Below, one piece after another: positions 45,775-56,339 of a stretch of 64,000 nucleotides of DNA. Under the pieces are notes generated by a model. That model saw nothing but the letters and a program-made list of their open reading frames with translations, made no database searches and was not told the DNA's origin. Source of the stretch: Lysinibacillus fusiformis (GTDB taxonomy: Bacteria; Bacillota; Bacilli; Bacillales_A; Planococcaceae). A program made the translations under genes and the position numbers. The stretch is taken from contig JASENG010000004.1 of assembly GCA_030027265.1 (NCBI GenBank), positions 62,001 through 126,000 of the forward strand, given 5' to 3'. Every line of letters begins with the position of its first letter. Within the stretch, counting starts at the first letter, position 1.

Positions 45775-46650
45775 TTGAACAATTTACAAGAAATCCTCTC
45801 TTTCCATTACGTTTATCCTCTTCCCCTAAATAAATTCCAAATCTTGATGAAATCTATCGAATGTACGCACAATATAATAGAAACTTCTCCAACAGAATTA
45901 GCTAAAATTTTATCTATTTCGACAAATCATGCAAGATCGATTTTGACGAATTATCAACAGGTATTGAAAATTAATCTGTTAGACGTATATAATGCTGCCA
46001 ATATCAAAGCTATACCATTCAATAGCGAATATTATCCTGAAAACTTATATGATTTGGTAGACCCTCCTACGATCCTTTATGCAAAAGGAGACATTTCACT
46101 GCTCGTAAAACCTAGAAAAGTTGCTATTATAGGTTCAAGAAAAGCAACGAATTATTCAAGTACGGCATTGGAGTATATTGTCCCCCCGCTGGTTGAAAAA
46201 AATATTGTGATTGTTAGTGGTTTGGCGAAGGGCGCGGACAGTTTGGCTCACCATGCAGCAATCAAATATGGAGGTAAAACCATCGCGGTATTAGGGCATG
46301 GCTTTTCCCATATATATCCCAGGGAAAATAGGGAACTCGCTTGCCAAATAGGAGGAAATCATTTACTTTTAACAGAATATCCTCCATATGTTGGGGTCCA
46401 GAAATGGCATTTTCCAATGAGAAATCGTATTATTAGCGGTATCAGCAATGCGCTTGTAGTAACAGAGGCCTCCTTAAAAAGCGGCACTCTCATAACAACA
46501 GATCATGCCCTGGAACATGGAAGAGATATTTTTGTCGTACCAGGACCTATTTTGAAAGAACAATCAAAAGGAACAAATAGTTTACTTCGAGAAGGGGCTA
46601 TACCCATTTGGGACGGGTATCAAATCTTAGAGGAATTAAAATTGTTTTGA
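45775..46650 (+). CDS. dprA: DNA-processing protein DprA (Smf)
   Basis: 291 residues from the TTG at 45775, with AAGGAGTGA 5 bp upstream; the frame also opens at 45667, but that start has no RBS and overlaps the sucD terminator. Rossmann-like fold: VAIIGSRKATNYS near residue 118, SGLAKGADSLAHHAA near residue 145, and FPMRNRIISG near residue 215. DprA loads RecA on incoming DNA in transformation. Confidence 0.94.
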   Translation: MNNLQEILSFHYVYPLPLNKFQILMKSIECTHNIIETSPTELAKILSISTNHARSILTNYQQVLKINLLDVYNAANIKAIPFNSEYYPENLYDLVDPPTILYAKGDISLLVKPRKVAIIGSRKATNYSSTALEYIVPPLVEKNIVIVSGLAKGADSLAHHAAIKYGGKTIAVLGHGFSHIYPRENRELACQIGGNHLLLTEYPPYVGVQKWHFPMRNRIISGISNALVVTEASLKSGTLITTDHALEHGRDIFVVPGPILKEQSKGTNSLLREGAIPIWDGYQILEELKLF

Positions 46651-46785
46651 AGGTAAATATTGAAAAAAAGTTGCATTCTTGTAAAAACTGTTATACATTT
46701 TGCAACAGGTATAATTTTTAGAATTACTTACCATATCTCTTAATACAAGAAAAACAATTAACCTCTACAAGGGGGAAGAATATAG

Positions 46786-48864
46786 ATGGCAGATTATTTA
46801 GTGATAGTAGAATCACCAGCAAAAGCAAAAACAATTGAAAGATATTTAGGGAAGAAATATAAAGTAAAAGCTTCCATCGGTCATGTTCGTGATCTACCAA
46901 AAAGTCAAACAGGTATTGATACCGAAAATAATTATGAACCCAAATACATTACAATTCGAGGAAAGGGTCCTGTATTACAGGATTTGAAATCAGCTGCGAA
47001 AAAAGCAAAAAAAATCTATCTCGCAGCCGATCCCGATCGCGAAGGGGAAGCTATTGCTTGGCATTTAGCCCAAGCATTAAATATTGAAACAACTTCAGAT
47101 TGTCGAGTGGTTTTCAATGAAATCACGAAAGATGCAATTTTAGAATCATTCAAGCATCCAAGACCTATCAATATGGACCTGGTAGATGCACAGCAAGCTA
47201 GACGTATACTGGACAGACTTGTTGGATATAACATTAGTCCGATTCTTTGGAAAAAAGTTAAAAAAGGACTTTCAGCAGGACGTGTACAATCCATCGCCCT
47301 TCGATTCATCATTGATCGAGAAGAAGAGATTAAAAACTTTGTTCCTGAAGAATATTGGTCCATTGAAACTATTTTCGAAAAAGGAAAAAAGCAATTTGAT
47401 GCATATTACTATGGCAATGGTGAAGAAAAAGTAAAACTTACAAATGAAGAGCAAGTAAAGGCTGTATTAAATAGCTTAAAAGGCAATGAGTTCCGTGTTG
47501 CCAACGTGGTGAAAAAAGAACGTAAACGTAATGCAGCACCCGCATTCACGACTTCATCACTACAACAAGAAGCAGCTAGAAAGTTAAACTTCCGTGCGAA
47601 GAAAACGATGATGCTAGCGCAGCAACTATATGAAGGTATCGATATTGGGAAAAAAGAAGGTACTGTCGGATTAATTACATATATGCGTACAGACTCGACA
47701 CGAATCTCAGACAGTGCTAAAGCCGAAGCAGTGAATTACATTAATGAAAAATACGGCAAAGAATATGTAGTTGGCGAACCAAAGCAAGCCAAAAAATCAG
47801 CCAATGCACAGGATGCCCATGAAGCAATTCGTCCAACAAGTACGATGAGAACGCCAGAAGAGCTAAAAGCGGTGTTAAGCCGTGATCAGCTGCGACTGTA
47901 TCGACTGATTTGGGAGCGTTTTATCGCAAGTCAAATGGCACCTGCAGTATTAGATACTGTGACGGTAGATTTAGTGAATGGAGACGTTCAATTCCGTGCA
48001 AATGGATCTCATGTGAAGTTCCCTGGTTTCATGAAGCTTTATATCGAAGGAACAGACGACCAAACAGAGGAAACAACAAAACTACTTCCGGAAATGGAAG
48101 TTGGAGATACAGTTAAGTCGTTGGAAATCGAACCGAAACAGCACTTTACACAGCCGCCTCCACGTTTCACTGAAGCACGTCTTGTGAAAGAACTTGAAGA
48201 AAGGGGAATTGGACGACCATCAACCTATGCACCAACGCTGGATGTTATCCAAAGACGTGGTTATGTTCAATTAGATGCAAAACGATTTGTACCTACTGAA
48301 CTTGGCGAAATTGTACATCAAGCGACACTTGAGTTCTTTCCGGAAATCATCAATATAGAGTTTACAGCTCAAATGGAACATGATTTAGATGCTATCGAGG
48401 AAGGCGCGAGAAAATGGGTTGAAGTCATTGATGCTTTCTACAAAGATTTTGAACCACGTGTAAAACACGCGGATGAAGCGATGGAAAAAATTGAAATCAA
48501 AGATGAGCCGGCGGGAGAAGATTGTGAAAATTGTGGTTCTCCAATGGTATATAAACTGGGCAGGTATGGTAAATTTATGGCTTGCTCGAATTTCCCTGAA
48601 TGTCGCAATACGAAAGCGATTATGAAGCCGATTGGCGTAAAATGTCCAAGCTGTGAAACAGGAGAAATTGTCGAAAGAAAAAGTAAAACAAAGCGCTTAT
48701 TCTATGGATGCAATACATATCCAGAGTGCGACTTTGTTTCATGGGATAAGCCAATCAGCAGACCTTGTCCAAAATGCAGTTCACTTCTAGTTGAGAAGAA
48801 GATCAAAAAAGGTGTTCAAATTCAATGTACGAAATGTGATTATGAAGAAGCGCCTTCACAATAA
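46786..48864 (+). CDS. topA: DNA topoisomerase I
   Basis: 692 residues. TOPRIM domain ([29 protein letters not shown] near residue 85), catalytic Tyr299 in [11 protein letters not shown], and three C-terminal four-Cys zinc fingers (about 575-690: CENCGS...FPEC, CPSCET...YPEC, CPKCSS...CTKC). It relaxes negative supercoils. In B. subtilis trmFO follows; here it does not. Confidence 0.98.
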   Translation: MADYLVIVESPAKAKTIERYLGKKYKVKASIGHVRDLPKSQTGIDTENNYEPKYITIRGKGPVLQDLKSAAKKAKKIYLAADPDREGEAIAWHLAQALNIETTSDCRVVFNEITKDAILESFKHPRPINMDLVDAQQARRILDRLVGYNISPILWKKVKKGLSAGRVQSIALRFIIDREEEIKNFVPEEYWSIETIFEKGKKQFDAYYYGNGEEKVKLTNEEQVKAVLNSLKGNEFRVANVVKKERKRNAAPAFTTSSLQQEAARKLNFRAKKTMMLAQQLYEGIDIGKKEGTVGLITYMRTDSTRISDSAKAEAVNYINEKYGKEYVVGEPKQAKKSANAQDAHEAIRPTSTMRTPEELKAVLSRDQLRLYRLIWERFIASQMAPAVLDTVTVDLVNGDVQFRANGSHVKFPGFMKLYIEGTDDQTEETTKLLPEMEVGDTVKSLEIEPKQHFTQPPPRFTEARLVKELEERGIGRPSTYAPTLDVIQRRGYVQLDAKRFVPTELGEIVHQATLEFFPEIINIEFTAQMEHDLDAIEEGARKWVEVIDAFYKDFEPRVKHADEAMEKIEIKDEPAGEDCENCGSPMVYKLGRYGKFMACSNFPECRNTKAIMKPIGVKCPSCETGEIVERKSKTKRLFYGCNTYPECDFVSWDKPISRPCPKCSSLLVEKKIKKGVQIQCTKCDYEEAPSQ

Positions 48865-49374
48865 TCGGAAGTAAAGTGAATTAATGCAAAATTTGCTTTA
48901 CTTCAACATAAGAACAACTAAATTTTGAATTCTCATCGGACCAAAAAAAGTCCAAGTTTTGCTAGTCAAACAATCTTTAGGATTCTTTTTGATGATAATT
49001 CTAAATTTTATGAATTCTCAAACAATATAATTGCCAAATGCCTCGTTAAATTGTTATAATTTATGAGGCATTTTCTTTTGCAGCCATTTAGAAATAAGGG
49101 ATAAATGTATGAATTATCTAACAAATGTAAAAAATAAGCAGTTTATTAATTAAATTTGAAGGGTTCACAAAATTTTTATAAATTTTAATTACTAAATACT
49201 TGATATCTTACCAAGATAGGTTTAGTGTCATAATGTATGTTTTCAATAGTGACGAGAAAATTTTACAAGCCTCGAAAAATGAATCAAATTCATTGTTCCT
49301 TTTTATAGACACGATACATTTTTTTAATAGCACCTTATTCTTTTCATGTAATTTCAATGGAGGTGTTTTGCGAT
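48865..49374. other. Gene-free AT-rich interval where trmFO is expected
   Basis: About 510 bp. It holds GAAGTAAAG/CTTTACTTC (48868-48902, loose hairpin after topA) and a clear terminator at 49036-49080, then very AT-rich DNA containing the xerC promoter region. A short frame at 49200-49406 has no RBS or homology and is ignored. No remnant of trmFO could be recognised. Confidence 0.6.
49036..49080 (+). terminator. Terminator downstream of topA
   Basis: AAATGCCTC (49036-49044) pairs with GAGGCATTT (from 49065), then TTTTCTTTT. Confidence 0.8.
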
Positions 49375-50274
49375 TTGTTTCTAACATTTGCAGAAAGCCT
49401 AGATAAGTTTCTCAGGTATATTCAACTCGAAAAAAATTTCTCAATACATACCGTTAGAGAATATGAGTTTGATTTAAATGATTTTCTAAACTTTTTAAAA
49501 AGTGAAGGCATTTCAAATCTAGATGAAGTTGAGTATATCCATGCGAGGGTTTATGTAACTAAACTTTATGATGAAAAGAAGGCAAGAACTTCTATTTCTA
49601 GAAAAATTTCTTCAATTCGTTCTTTTTTTAAATACTTAAATCGTGAGTTTAAATTAGATGATTCGTCCTTTCGATCACTATACCATCCGAAAAAAGAAAA
49701 GCGGTTGCCCAACTTTTTCTATGAGGAAGAACTATCGCAATTATTTGAAAGAAATATGGGCACTGACGATAAATCGCTCCGAAACATGGCCTTGCTGGAA
49801 TTACTGTACGCAACAGGTATTCGAGTAAGCGAGTGTACAACAATTGATGTTTCTGACATTGATTTTCACTACTCGATTATTCGAGTGATGGGTAAGGGGA
49901 GAAAAGAAAGGGTTATTCCTTTTGGACAATTTGCACATGAAGCGTTAAGTAAATATCTAGAAGAAGCTCGACCGAAGCTGTTGAAAAATAACAATCATAA
50001 AAAACTTTTTGTGAATATGCGCGGTGGAGAACTTACTCCACGTGGTGTGCGTTATATACTTGACGACATGATCAAGAATGCTTCAATGCATACGAAAATT
50101 TATCCGCATATGTTGAGACATTCTTTTGCTACACATTTATTAAATCATGGAGCTGATTTGAGAACTGTCCAAGAATTGCTTGGCCATGCTAGTTTGTCTT
50201 CGACTCAAGTCTACACACATGTTACGAAAGAGCACCTACGAAATACTTATATGAATACTCATCCGCGAGCGTGA
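49375..50274 (+). CDS. xerC: Tyrosine recombinase XerC (CodV)
   Basis: 299 residues from the TTG at 49375; GGAGGTG at 49359-49365 is the RBS, so the ATG at 49357 that overlaps it is unlikely. N-terminal SAM-like core-binding domain, then the catalytic set: Arg in [26 protein letters not shown] and nucleophile Tyr in VYTHV. It resolves chromosome dimers at dif with XerD. Its stop overlaps the region just upstream of hslV. Confidence 0.95.
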   Translation: MFLTFAESLDKFLRYIQLEKNFSIHTVREYEFDLNDFLNFLKSEGISNLDEVEYIHARVYVTKLYDEKKARTSISRKISSIRSFFKYLNREFKLDDSSFRSLYHPKKEKRLPNFFYEEELSQLFERNMGTDDKSLRNMALLELLYATGIRVSECTTIDVSDIDFHYSIIRVMGKGRKERVIPFGQFAHEALSKYLEEARPKLLKNNNHKKLFVNMRGGELTPRGVRYILDDMIKNASMHTKIYPHMLRHSFATHLLNHGADLRTVQELLGHASLSSTQVYTHVTKEHLRNTYMNTHPRA

Positions 50275-50291
50275 TTTTAGGAGGAATGAAA

Positions 50292-50840
50292 ATGGAACAA
50301 TTCCATGCAACTACCATATTTGCTATTCATCACAATGGAAAATGTGCGATGGCAGGTGATGGGCAAGTTACATTAGGAAATTCAGTTGTCATGAAACATA
50401 CCGCTAGAAAGGTCAGACGTCTATTCAATGGGAAAGTATTAGCTGGATTCGCAGGATCAGTAGCGGATGCATTTACGTTATTTGAAATGTTTGAATCAAA
50501 GCTGAATGAATATGGTGGAAATCTGCAACGAGCTGCAGTAGAGGTTGCAAAGCAATGGCGAGGAGATAAAATGCTTCGCCAGTTAGAAGCGCTTCTTTTA
50601 GTAATGGATCAAAACACATTATTATTAGTATCCGGTACTGGAGAAGTTATTGAACCTGATGATGGTATATTAGCGATTGGTTCCGGTGGAAATTATGCAT
50701 TATCTGCAGGGCGAGCGTTAAAGCAATACTCTGGAGATCACCTTTCAGCTAGTGAGATAGCAAAGGCTGCTCTAACGATTGCTGCTGATATTTGTGTTTA
50801 TACAAACCATAACATTATAGTGGAGGCGCTAGAAGAATGA
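50292..50840 (+). CDS. hslV: ATP-dependent protease peptidase subunit HslV (ClpQ)
   Basis: 182 residues from the ATG at 50292, 6 bp after AGGAGG; the ATG at 50286 is too near the RBS. The protein begins [12 protein letters not shown]. In B. subtilis ClpQ the position after Met is a Ser that acts as nucleophile; here it is Glu, so the catalytic residue should be the first Thr of the conserved TT (residue 7), as in E. coli HslV, which requires N-terminal processing. [19 protein letters not shown] and IGSGGNYA are standard. Overlaps hslU by 4 bp. Confidence 0.95.
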   Translation: MEQFHATTIFAIHHNGKCAMAGDGQVTLGNSVVMKHTARKVRRLFNGKVLAGFAGSVADAFTLFEMFESKLNEYGGNLQRAAVEVAKQWRGDKMLRQLEALLLVMDQNTLLLVSGTGEVIEPDDGILAIGSGGNYALSAGRALKQYSGDHLSASEIAKAALTIAADICVYTNHNIIVEALEE

Positions 50841-52231
50841 CAAAACAAAATTTAACGCCAAGACAAATTACAGAACAATTAAATCGTCACATTGTTGGGC
50901 AAAATAATGCGAAGCGAGCAGTTGCTATTGCACTTCGAAATAGATATCGTCGCTCTCTATTAAGTGAAGAGTTACAGAATGAAATTATTCCTAAAAACAT
51001 TTTAATGATTGGTCCAACAGGTGTTGGTAAAACGGAAATTGCACGAAGAATTGCCAAACTAACAAATGCACCTTTCATCAAAGTGGAGGCAACAAAGTTT
51101 ACAGAAGTAGGTTATGTAGGCCGCGATGTTGAATCGATGGTTCGTGATTTAGTTGAAAGTTCGAAAAGGCTCGTTACAGATGAAATGACAGAAGCAGTAA
51201 AAGATGTAGCGGAGCAAAATGCGAATGAAAAATTGGTCAAGTTGCTTGTTCCATCTAAAGTAAAGGCGAAAATGGCCCAAAACCCATTAGAAATGCTATT
51301 CGGACAAAAAAATGATACAGCTGATGATGATTCAACACACGAGGAAACTGAAACTCGTTCAAGACGCTCTCAAGTTTCGCAGGACTTAAAGGCGGGTAAA
51401 CTTGAAGAAGAAATGGTGACTGTTGAAGTTACAGAACAAAACACGCCATTTTTAGAAATGATGCCTGGTATGGGAATGGACATGGGGTCTTCTGGAATGC
51501 AAGACATGCTTTCTAGTTTAATGCCAAAGAAAACAAAGAAACGCAAAATGAAGGTTAAAGATGCGCGCCGTGTTTTAATAGTCGAGGAAGCCAATAAGCT
51601 GATTGATTCTGATGAGGTAGCTCAGGAAGCAATCCGACGTGCAGAACAGTCAGGCATTATCTTTATTGACGAAATTGACAAAATAGCAAGCCGAGGCTCA
51701 TCTTCCGCAGATGTGTCACGTGAAGGCGTGCAGCGAGATATTTTACCGATTGTTGAAGGATCGACCGTCACGACGAAGTATGGTCCGGTAAAAACGGATT
51801 TTATGCTCTTTATTGCAGCAGGTGCTTTCCATATGTCGAAACCAAGTGATTTAATACCGGAATTGCAAGGTCGATTCCCGATTCGTGTCGAATTAGATAA
51901 ATTGACAAAAGAAGATTTTATTCGAATTCTGAAAGAACCGGATCAATCACTTATTTTGCAATATAAAGCATTGCTAGAAACAGAAGGTGTAACAATTGAG
52001 TTTACAGATGATGCCATCGAAAGAATCGCAGAGATTGCAACAGAAGTAAATCAAGAAACGGATAATATTGGAGCGAGAAGACTTCATACGATTTTAGAAC
52101 GTCTTTTAGAAGAGTTATCTTTTGAAGCATCTGAAATTTCACCTGCACATATTGAAATCACACCTGCATATGTCGACAAAAAGCTCGATAAAATTTCAAA
52201 AAACAAAGATTTGTCACAATTTATCTTATAA
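50837..52231 (+). CDS. hslU: ATP-dependent protease ATPase subunit HslU (ClpY)
   Basis: 464 residues. Walker [14 protein letters not shown] near residue 60, a Met/Gly-rich intermediate domain (about 110-245), Walker [12 protein letters not shown] near residue 275, and a C-terminal tail ending LSQFIL that docks into HslV. It unfolds substrates for HslV. Coupled to hslV by a 4-bp overlap. Confidence 0.97.
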   Translation: MTKQNLTPRQITEQLNRHIVGQNNAKRAVAIALRNRYRRSLLSEELQNEIIPKNILMIGPTGVGKTEIARRIAKLTNAPFIKVEATKFTEVGYVGRDVESMVRDLVESSKRLVTDEMTEAVKDVAEQNANEKLVKLLVPSKVKAKMAQNPLEMLFGQKNDTADDDSTHEETETRSRRSQVSQDLKAGKLEEEMVTVEVTEQNTPFLEMMPGMGMDMGSSGMQDMLSSLMPKKTKKRKMKVKDARRVLIVEEANKLIDSDEVAQEAIRRAEQSGIIFIDEIDKIASRGSSSADVSREGVQRDILPIVEGSTVTTKYGPVKTDFMLFIAAGAFHMSKPSDLIPELQGRFPIRVELDKLTKEDFIRILKEPDQSLILQYKALLETEGVTIEFTDDAIERIAEIATEVNQETDNIGARRLHTILERLLEELSFEASEISPAHIEITPAYVDKKLDKISKNKDLSQFIL

Positions 52232-52320
52232 TTCGAGTGGAATTAGTTACAATAAATTGTAGAAACCTTTAGAATATTAAGTGAATTATTATAAGCACCC
52301 TTTAGGAGGATATTTTTAAA

Positions 52321-53100
52321 ATGAATTTATTAGCAAAAACACGTAAGATTAACTCGATGCTTCAAGCGTCAGCTGGTAAACCGGTAAACTTTAAAGAAAT
52401 GGCTGACACTCTTGGTGATATTATAGATAGCAATGTGTATATCGTAAGTCGTAAAGGGAAATTACTGGGTATTTCAATTCATCAACAAATTGAAAATGCT
52501 CGTATTCAAAAAATGGTTGAAGAGCGTCAATTCCCTGAAGACTACGCACAGCATCTATTTGATATCACTGAAACTTCACCAAATATTGATGTTAACAGTG
52601 AACATACAATTTTCCCTATTGAAAACCGTGATCTTTTCAAAAATGGTTTAACGACAATTGTTCCGATTATCGGTGGTGGGGAACGCTTAGGTACATTAAT
52701 CTTAGGACGTTTAAATGCAAACTTTGAAGATGAAGATTTAATTTTGGCTGAGTATGGTGCAACTGTAGTTGGAATGGAAATCTTACGTGAAAAGTCTGAA
52801 GAAATCGAAGAAGAAGCTCGTAGTAAAGCGGTAGTGCAAATGGCGATCAATTCACTTTCTTACAGTGAGTTAGAAGCGATCGAGCATATCTTTGAAGAAC
52901 TTGATGGCAACGAAGGATTGCTGGTGGCTTCTAAAATCGCTGATCGTGTAGGAATTACTCGTTCAGTAATCGTAAACGCTTTACGTAAATTAGAATCTGC
53001 AGGTGTAATCGAATCTAGATCTTTAGGTATGAAAGGAACTTACATTAAAGTATTAAATGACAAGTTCTTAATCGCATTAGCTGAAATTAAAATGAAATAA
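52321..53100 (+). CDS. codY: GTP-sensing transcriptional repressor CodY
   Basis: 259 residues. N-terminal GAF domain (1-155) binds branched-chain amino acids; the C-terminal winged helix ([20 protein letters not shown] near residue 205) contacts DNA. CodY represses stationary-phase and nutrient-scavenging genes when GTP and Ile/Leu/Val are plentiful. AGGAGG lies upstream; a terminator separates it from the flagellar genes. Confidence 0.98.
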   Translation: MNLLAKTRKINSMLQASAGKPVNFKEMADTLGDIIDSNVYIVSRKGKLLGISIHQQIENARIQKMVEERQFPEDYAQHLFDITETSPNIDVNSEHTIFPIENRDLFKNGLTTIVPIIGGGERLGTLILGRLNANFEDEDLILAEYGATVVGMEILREKSEEIEEEARSKAVVQMAINSLSYSELEAIEHIFEELDGNEGLLVASKIADRVGITRSVIVNALRKLESAGVIESRSLGMKGTYIKVLNDKFLIALAEIKMK

Positions 53101-53110
53101 TCTTGAAACA

Positions 53111-53158
53111 AAAATTAAGGCTCTGTCACATTAGTTGGCGGAACCTTAATTTTTTTGT
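53111..53158 (+). terminator. Terminator of codY
   Basis: AAATTAAGG(C)TC pairs with GA(A)CCTTAATTT, followed by TTTTTTT. Confidence 0.88.
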
Positions 53159-53428
53159 CTAAAATAATATACATATTTTACTGGGTGCAAATTACTAGTC
53201 AATAATAGATAATAGATTGGCTTAGAAGTTTTTGTCGTTTACACTGTCGAAATAATGGAAAATATGGAGAATTGTGAATGGGAATGAGTCGAAAATTCAC
53301 AAAAATAGTCCGTATTAACTATTAAAAAACAACAAATGCCAATAGACACTTTGTAGTATTATACTTTAAAATTAAGTTATCGAATTGAAATATAATGTAA
53401 TATAAAAATAGATTTAGAGGTGAATAGA

Positions 53429-53818
53429 TTGAACTTGTTCGGAGGAACAATCAGCAACCTGGAAAATGGGCTGAATTATGCTTCGTTGAAAAACAAAACA
53501 ATTGCGCAGAACATAGCGAATGTGGATACTCCTAATTATAAGGCGAAAAATGTCAGTTTTGAGAAAATGTTGTCAGATGCAAAAGAGTCGGCAATTTCTG
53601 CAAACCGAACAGATAGAAGACATTATAATTTTGAAATAAAACAATCAACGCCAGGTGTTTATAGTAACGAAAACTTCAACTACCGCAGTAACGGAAATGG
53701 TGTGGATATGGATTCGGAACAAGCGAGCCTAGCTGAAAATACAATTTACTATAATGCTTTGGTAGAGCGTATTTCTAGTAAGTTTAATACCCTAAATACA
53801 GTTATTAAAGGAAGGTAG
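53429..53818 (+). CDS. flgB: Flagellar basal-body rod protein FlgB
   Basis: 129 residues from the TTG at 53429 (AGAGGTG 6 bp upstream; a GTG at 53420 lies in the RBS). The rod-protein signature IAQNIANVDTPNYKAKNVSF is near residue 28. First gene of the fla/che operon; with FlgC it forms the proximal rod. No clear promoter was picked in the 270 bp upstream. Confidence 0.96.
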   Translation: MNLFGGTISNLENGLNYASLKNKTIAQNIANVDTPNYKAKNVSFEKMLSDAKESAISANRTDRRHYNFEIKQSTPGVYSNENFNYRSNGNGVDMDSEQASLAENTIYYNALVERISSKFNTLNTVIKGR

Positions 53819-53824
53819 ATAAGT

Positions 53825-54280
53825 ATGTCTATATTTACTAGTATGAATACAACTGCCTCTGCGTTAACAGCTCAACGCCTACGTATGGATGTCATTTCAT
53901 CGAATATCGCAAATGTTGACACAACTCGCGCTAAACAAGTAAACGGCGAGTGGGAACCGTACCGTCGTAAATCTGTAACAATGACAGAAGATAATGGTCA
54001 ATTCTCAAGTTTTTTAAACCAGGCAATGGGAAAAAAGGAAAATGCAGGAAATGGTGTGAAAGTAACGAAAATCAATGATGACACACAAACGCCTTTTAAA
54101 TTAGTCTATAACCCGACACATCCAGATGCGAATGAAGATGGTTACGTTGAAATGCCAAATGTCGATTTATTAACCGAGATGGTCGATCTTGTATCTGCAA
54201 CTCGTTCTTATGAAGCCAATATAACGGTTTTAAACGCAAGTAAATCAATGTTAACGAAGGCGCTAGAAATTGGTAAATAA
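53825..54280 (+). CDS. flgC: Flagellar basal-body rod protein FlgC
   Basis: 151 residues. Rod signature MDVISSNIANVDTTRAK near residue 22, and the C-terminal helix SYEANITVLNASKSMLTKA typical of rod/hook proteins. GGAAGG RBS, 6 bp after flgB. Confidence 0.96.
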   Translation: MSIFTSMNTTASALTAQRLRMDVISSNIANVDTTRAKQVNGEWEPYRRKSVTMTEDNGQFSSFLNQAMGKKENAGNGVKVTKINDDTQTPFKLVYNPTHPDANEDGYVEMPNVDLLTEMVDLVSATRSYEANITVLNASKSMLTKALEIGK

Positions 54281-54304
54281 TAAAAGTGGAAAGGATGAGT
54301 CAAT

Positions 54305-54619
54305 TTGGCAATAAATCCAGTATCATTATCTGTTGCAAATACGCAAATAATAGAAGAAACAAATAAATTATCGGCGAACGTGACGCCATTCGAGGCGCAG
54401 CAATCGTTTGCAAATACGCTGAAAGATGCTATTGCCTCTGTAAATAATCAACAAGTTCAATCAGATGCAATGACAAATAAGCTAATCAATGGTGAAGATG
54501 TTGATTTACATGAAGTCATGATCACCGCTCAAAAAGCGAGTGTTACTTTAAATGCAACAATGGAAGTTCGCAATAAAGCAATTGAAGCGTATCAAGAAAT
54601 TATGCGGATGACTATTTAA
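54305..54619 (+). CDS. fliE: Flagellar hook-basal body protein FliE
   Basis: 104 residues starting at TTG 54305 (RBS AAAGGATGAG). Contains LHEVMITAQKASVTLNATMEV and the EAYQEIMRMTI end characteristic of FliE, which joins the MS ring to the rod. Confidence 0.94.
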   Translation: MAINPVSLSVANTQIIEETNKLSANVTPFEAQQSFANTLKDAIASVNNQQVQSDAMTNKLINGEDVDLHEVMITAQKASVTLNATMEVRNKAIEAYQEIMRMTI

Positions 54620-54731
54620 CTTCATTTAGCAACTCTTAATCTGCACCATTAGCTTTAAAACTTTGGCTGCTTTTTGAAATAGTTTGCCATGGTAGGGTAA
54701 GGGTGTATTCAAAAAAATCGGGGGATAGCTA

Positions 54732-56324
54732 ATGAATGAACGTTTTACAAAAGTAAAAACCGACTCTACTCACTTTTGGAAGAGTCGTACGAAGAATCAA
54801 AAAGTTGCAATTGTCGGTACCTTAATAGGTGTAATTGCGTTTGCAACTATACTTACATATTTAACAACAAGAACAAAAATGGTACCGCTTTTTACCGAAT
54901 TAACTGCAACGGAAGCTGGGGAAATTGCTGAAGTTTTAACTGCACAAGGTGTTACATATGAAATCGCTCCAGGAGGGACGAATATTCTAGTGCCAGAAGA
55001 ACAAGTAGACACATTAACAGTGTCTCTTGCAGCACAAGGATATCCTGAATCTGGAGAAATTAATAATTCATTCTTTACTTCAAATGCCGGATTTGGGATG
55101 ACCGACAATGAATTTAATGTGATCAAGCTGGCTGCTACACAAACAGAGCTTGCAAACCTCATTAAAAAAATTGACGGGGTAAAAAATGCGAATGTCATGA
55201 TTAATATGCCGGAACAGGGTGTATTTGTTAATGATGTAGGACAAGAAGCCAGTGCTTCAATTGTATTAGATACGGAACCAGGTCATCAATTTTCAAATGA
55301 ACAAATTACTACTTTATATAATTTAGTTTCAAAAAGTATTCCGAACTTAAGTCCAGAAAATATCGTGATAACAAATCAATACTCGGAGTATTTCGATCTG
55401 GAATCAGCTTCGTCGGGATCGAATTCCATTGACACCGTTGATGGTCAGATGCAAGTGAAGAAAACAATTGAACGTGATTTGCAAAGACAAGTTCAACAAA
55501 TGCTGGGCACTCTAATGGGGAATGATAAAGTCGTTGTTTCTGTAACAACTGATATCGATTTTAAACAAGAGAACCGTCAAGAGAACCTCGTTGTACCTGT
55601 AGATGAAGAAAATATGGAAGGTATTGAAATAAGCGCCCAACGTATTACTGAATCTTATTCTGGAATAGATGCTGCAGAAGGAACGCCAGAGGCAGGAACT
55701 GGAACAGATAACTTTGTCGATTATAGTTCAGTAACAAGTGGTGATGGAGACTACGAAAGAGTAGAAGAAACGATCAATAAGGATGTTACGCGCATTACAA
55801 AAGACATCCAAGAAAGTCCATACAAAGTGCGCGATATTGGAATTCAAGTTATGGTGGAACCTCCCAATCCAGAAGATGCTGCTTCTCTATCTGAAGACGT
55901 GAGAACGGATATTGAACAAATTCTATCTACAATTGTTCGTACATCAATCGATAAAGATGCTGCCGGGGATTTAACAGAAGAGCAAATAAGCGAAAAAGTT
56001 GTTGTTTCCGTTCAACCTTTCTATGGCAATGATGATGCTGCTGCAGAAGAAACACCAATTATTCCATGGTGGATTTGGGTAGTTGGTGGAATCTTGGTTG
56101 CTGTCATCTTATTACTCGTATTCTTCATCGTCCGTTCGAGAAGACAAAAAGCGGAAGAAGAAGACTTTACAATTATTGAGGAACAAGTAGATTTAATGGT
56201 AAATGATATAAATGAAGAAAAAGAAACAGAAGGTACAATCCGTCGTAAACAACTTGAAAAAATGGCGAAAGAAAAACCGGAAGACTTTGCAAAGCTATTA
56301 CGCAGTTGGATTACCGAAGATTAA
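54732..56324 (+). CDS. fliF: Flagellar MS-ring protein FliF
   Basis: 530 residues with transmembrane helices near residues 22-46 and 445-467 and a large periplasm-side region between. The short cytoplasmic tail (RSWITED end) binds FliG. GTNILVPEEQ and TGFGMTDNEF-like ring-building motifs are visible. RBS GGGGGAT precedes the ATG. Confidence 0.96.
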   Translation: MNERFTKVKTDSTHFWKSRTKNQKVAIVGTLIGVIAFATILTYLTTRTKMVPLFTELTATEAGEIAEVLTAQGVTYEIAPGGTNILVPEEQVDTLTVSLAAQGYPESGEINNSFFTSNAGFGMTDNEFNVIKLAATQTELANLIKKIDGVKNANVMINMPEQGVFVNDVGQEASASIVLDTEPGHQFSNEQITTLYNLVSKSIPNLSPENIVITNQYSEYFDLESASSGSNSIDTVDGQMQVKKTIERDLQRQVQQMLGTLMGNDKVVVSVTTDIDFKQENRQENLVVPVDEENMEGIEISAQRITESYSGIDAAEGTPEAGTGTDNFVDYSSVTSGDGDYERVEETINKDVTRITKDIQESPYKVRDIGIQVMVEPPNPEDAASLSEDVRTDIEQILSTIVRTSIDKDAAGDLTEEQISEKVVVSVQPFYGNDDAAAEETPIIPWWIWVVGGILVAVILLLVFFIVRSRRQKAEEEDFTIIEEQVDLMVNDINEEKETEGTIRRKQLEKMAKEKPEDFAKLLRSWITED

Positions 56325-56339
56325 TGGAGGTGTTCGAAC

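Noticed and set aside
49200-49234. SigA promoter for xerC (TTGATA and CATAAT)
   Set aside because: The spacer is 23 bp, too long for a normal SigA promoter.
49200-49406. 68-codon frame upstream of xerC
   Set aside because: No RBS, low-complexity composition, and overlaps the xerC start; most likely noncoding.
54797-55198. 133-codon minus-strand frame opposite fliF
   Set aside because: Antisense shadow of a well-supported gene, without RBS or homology.
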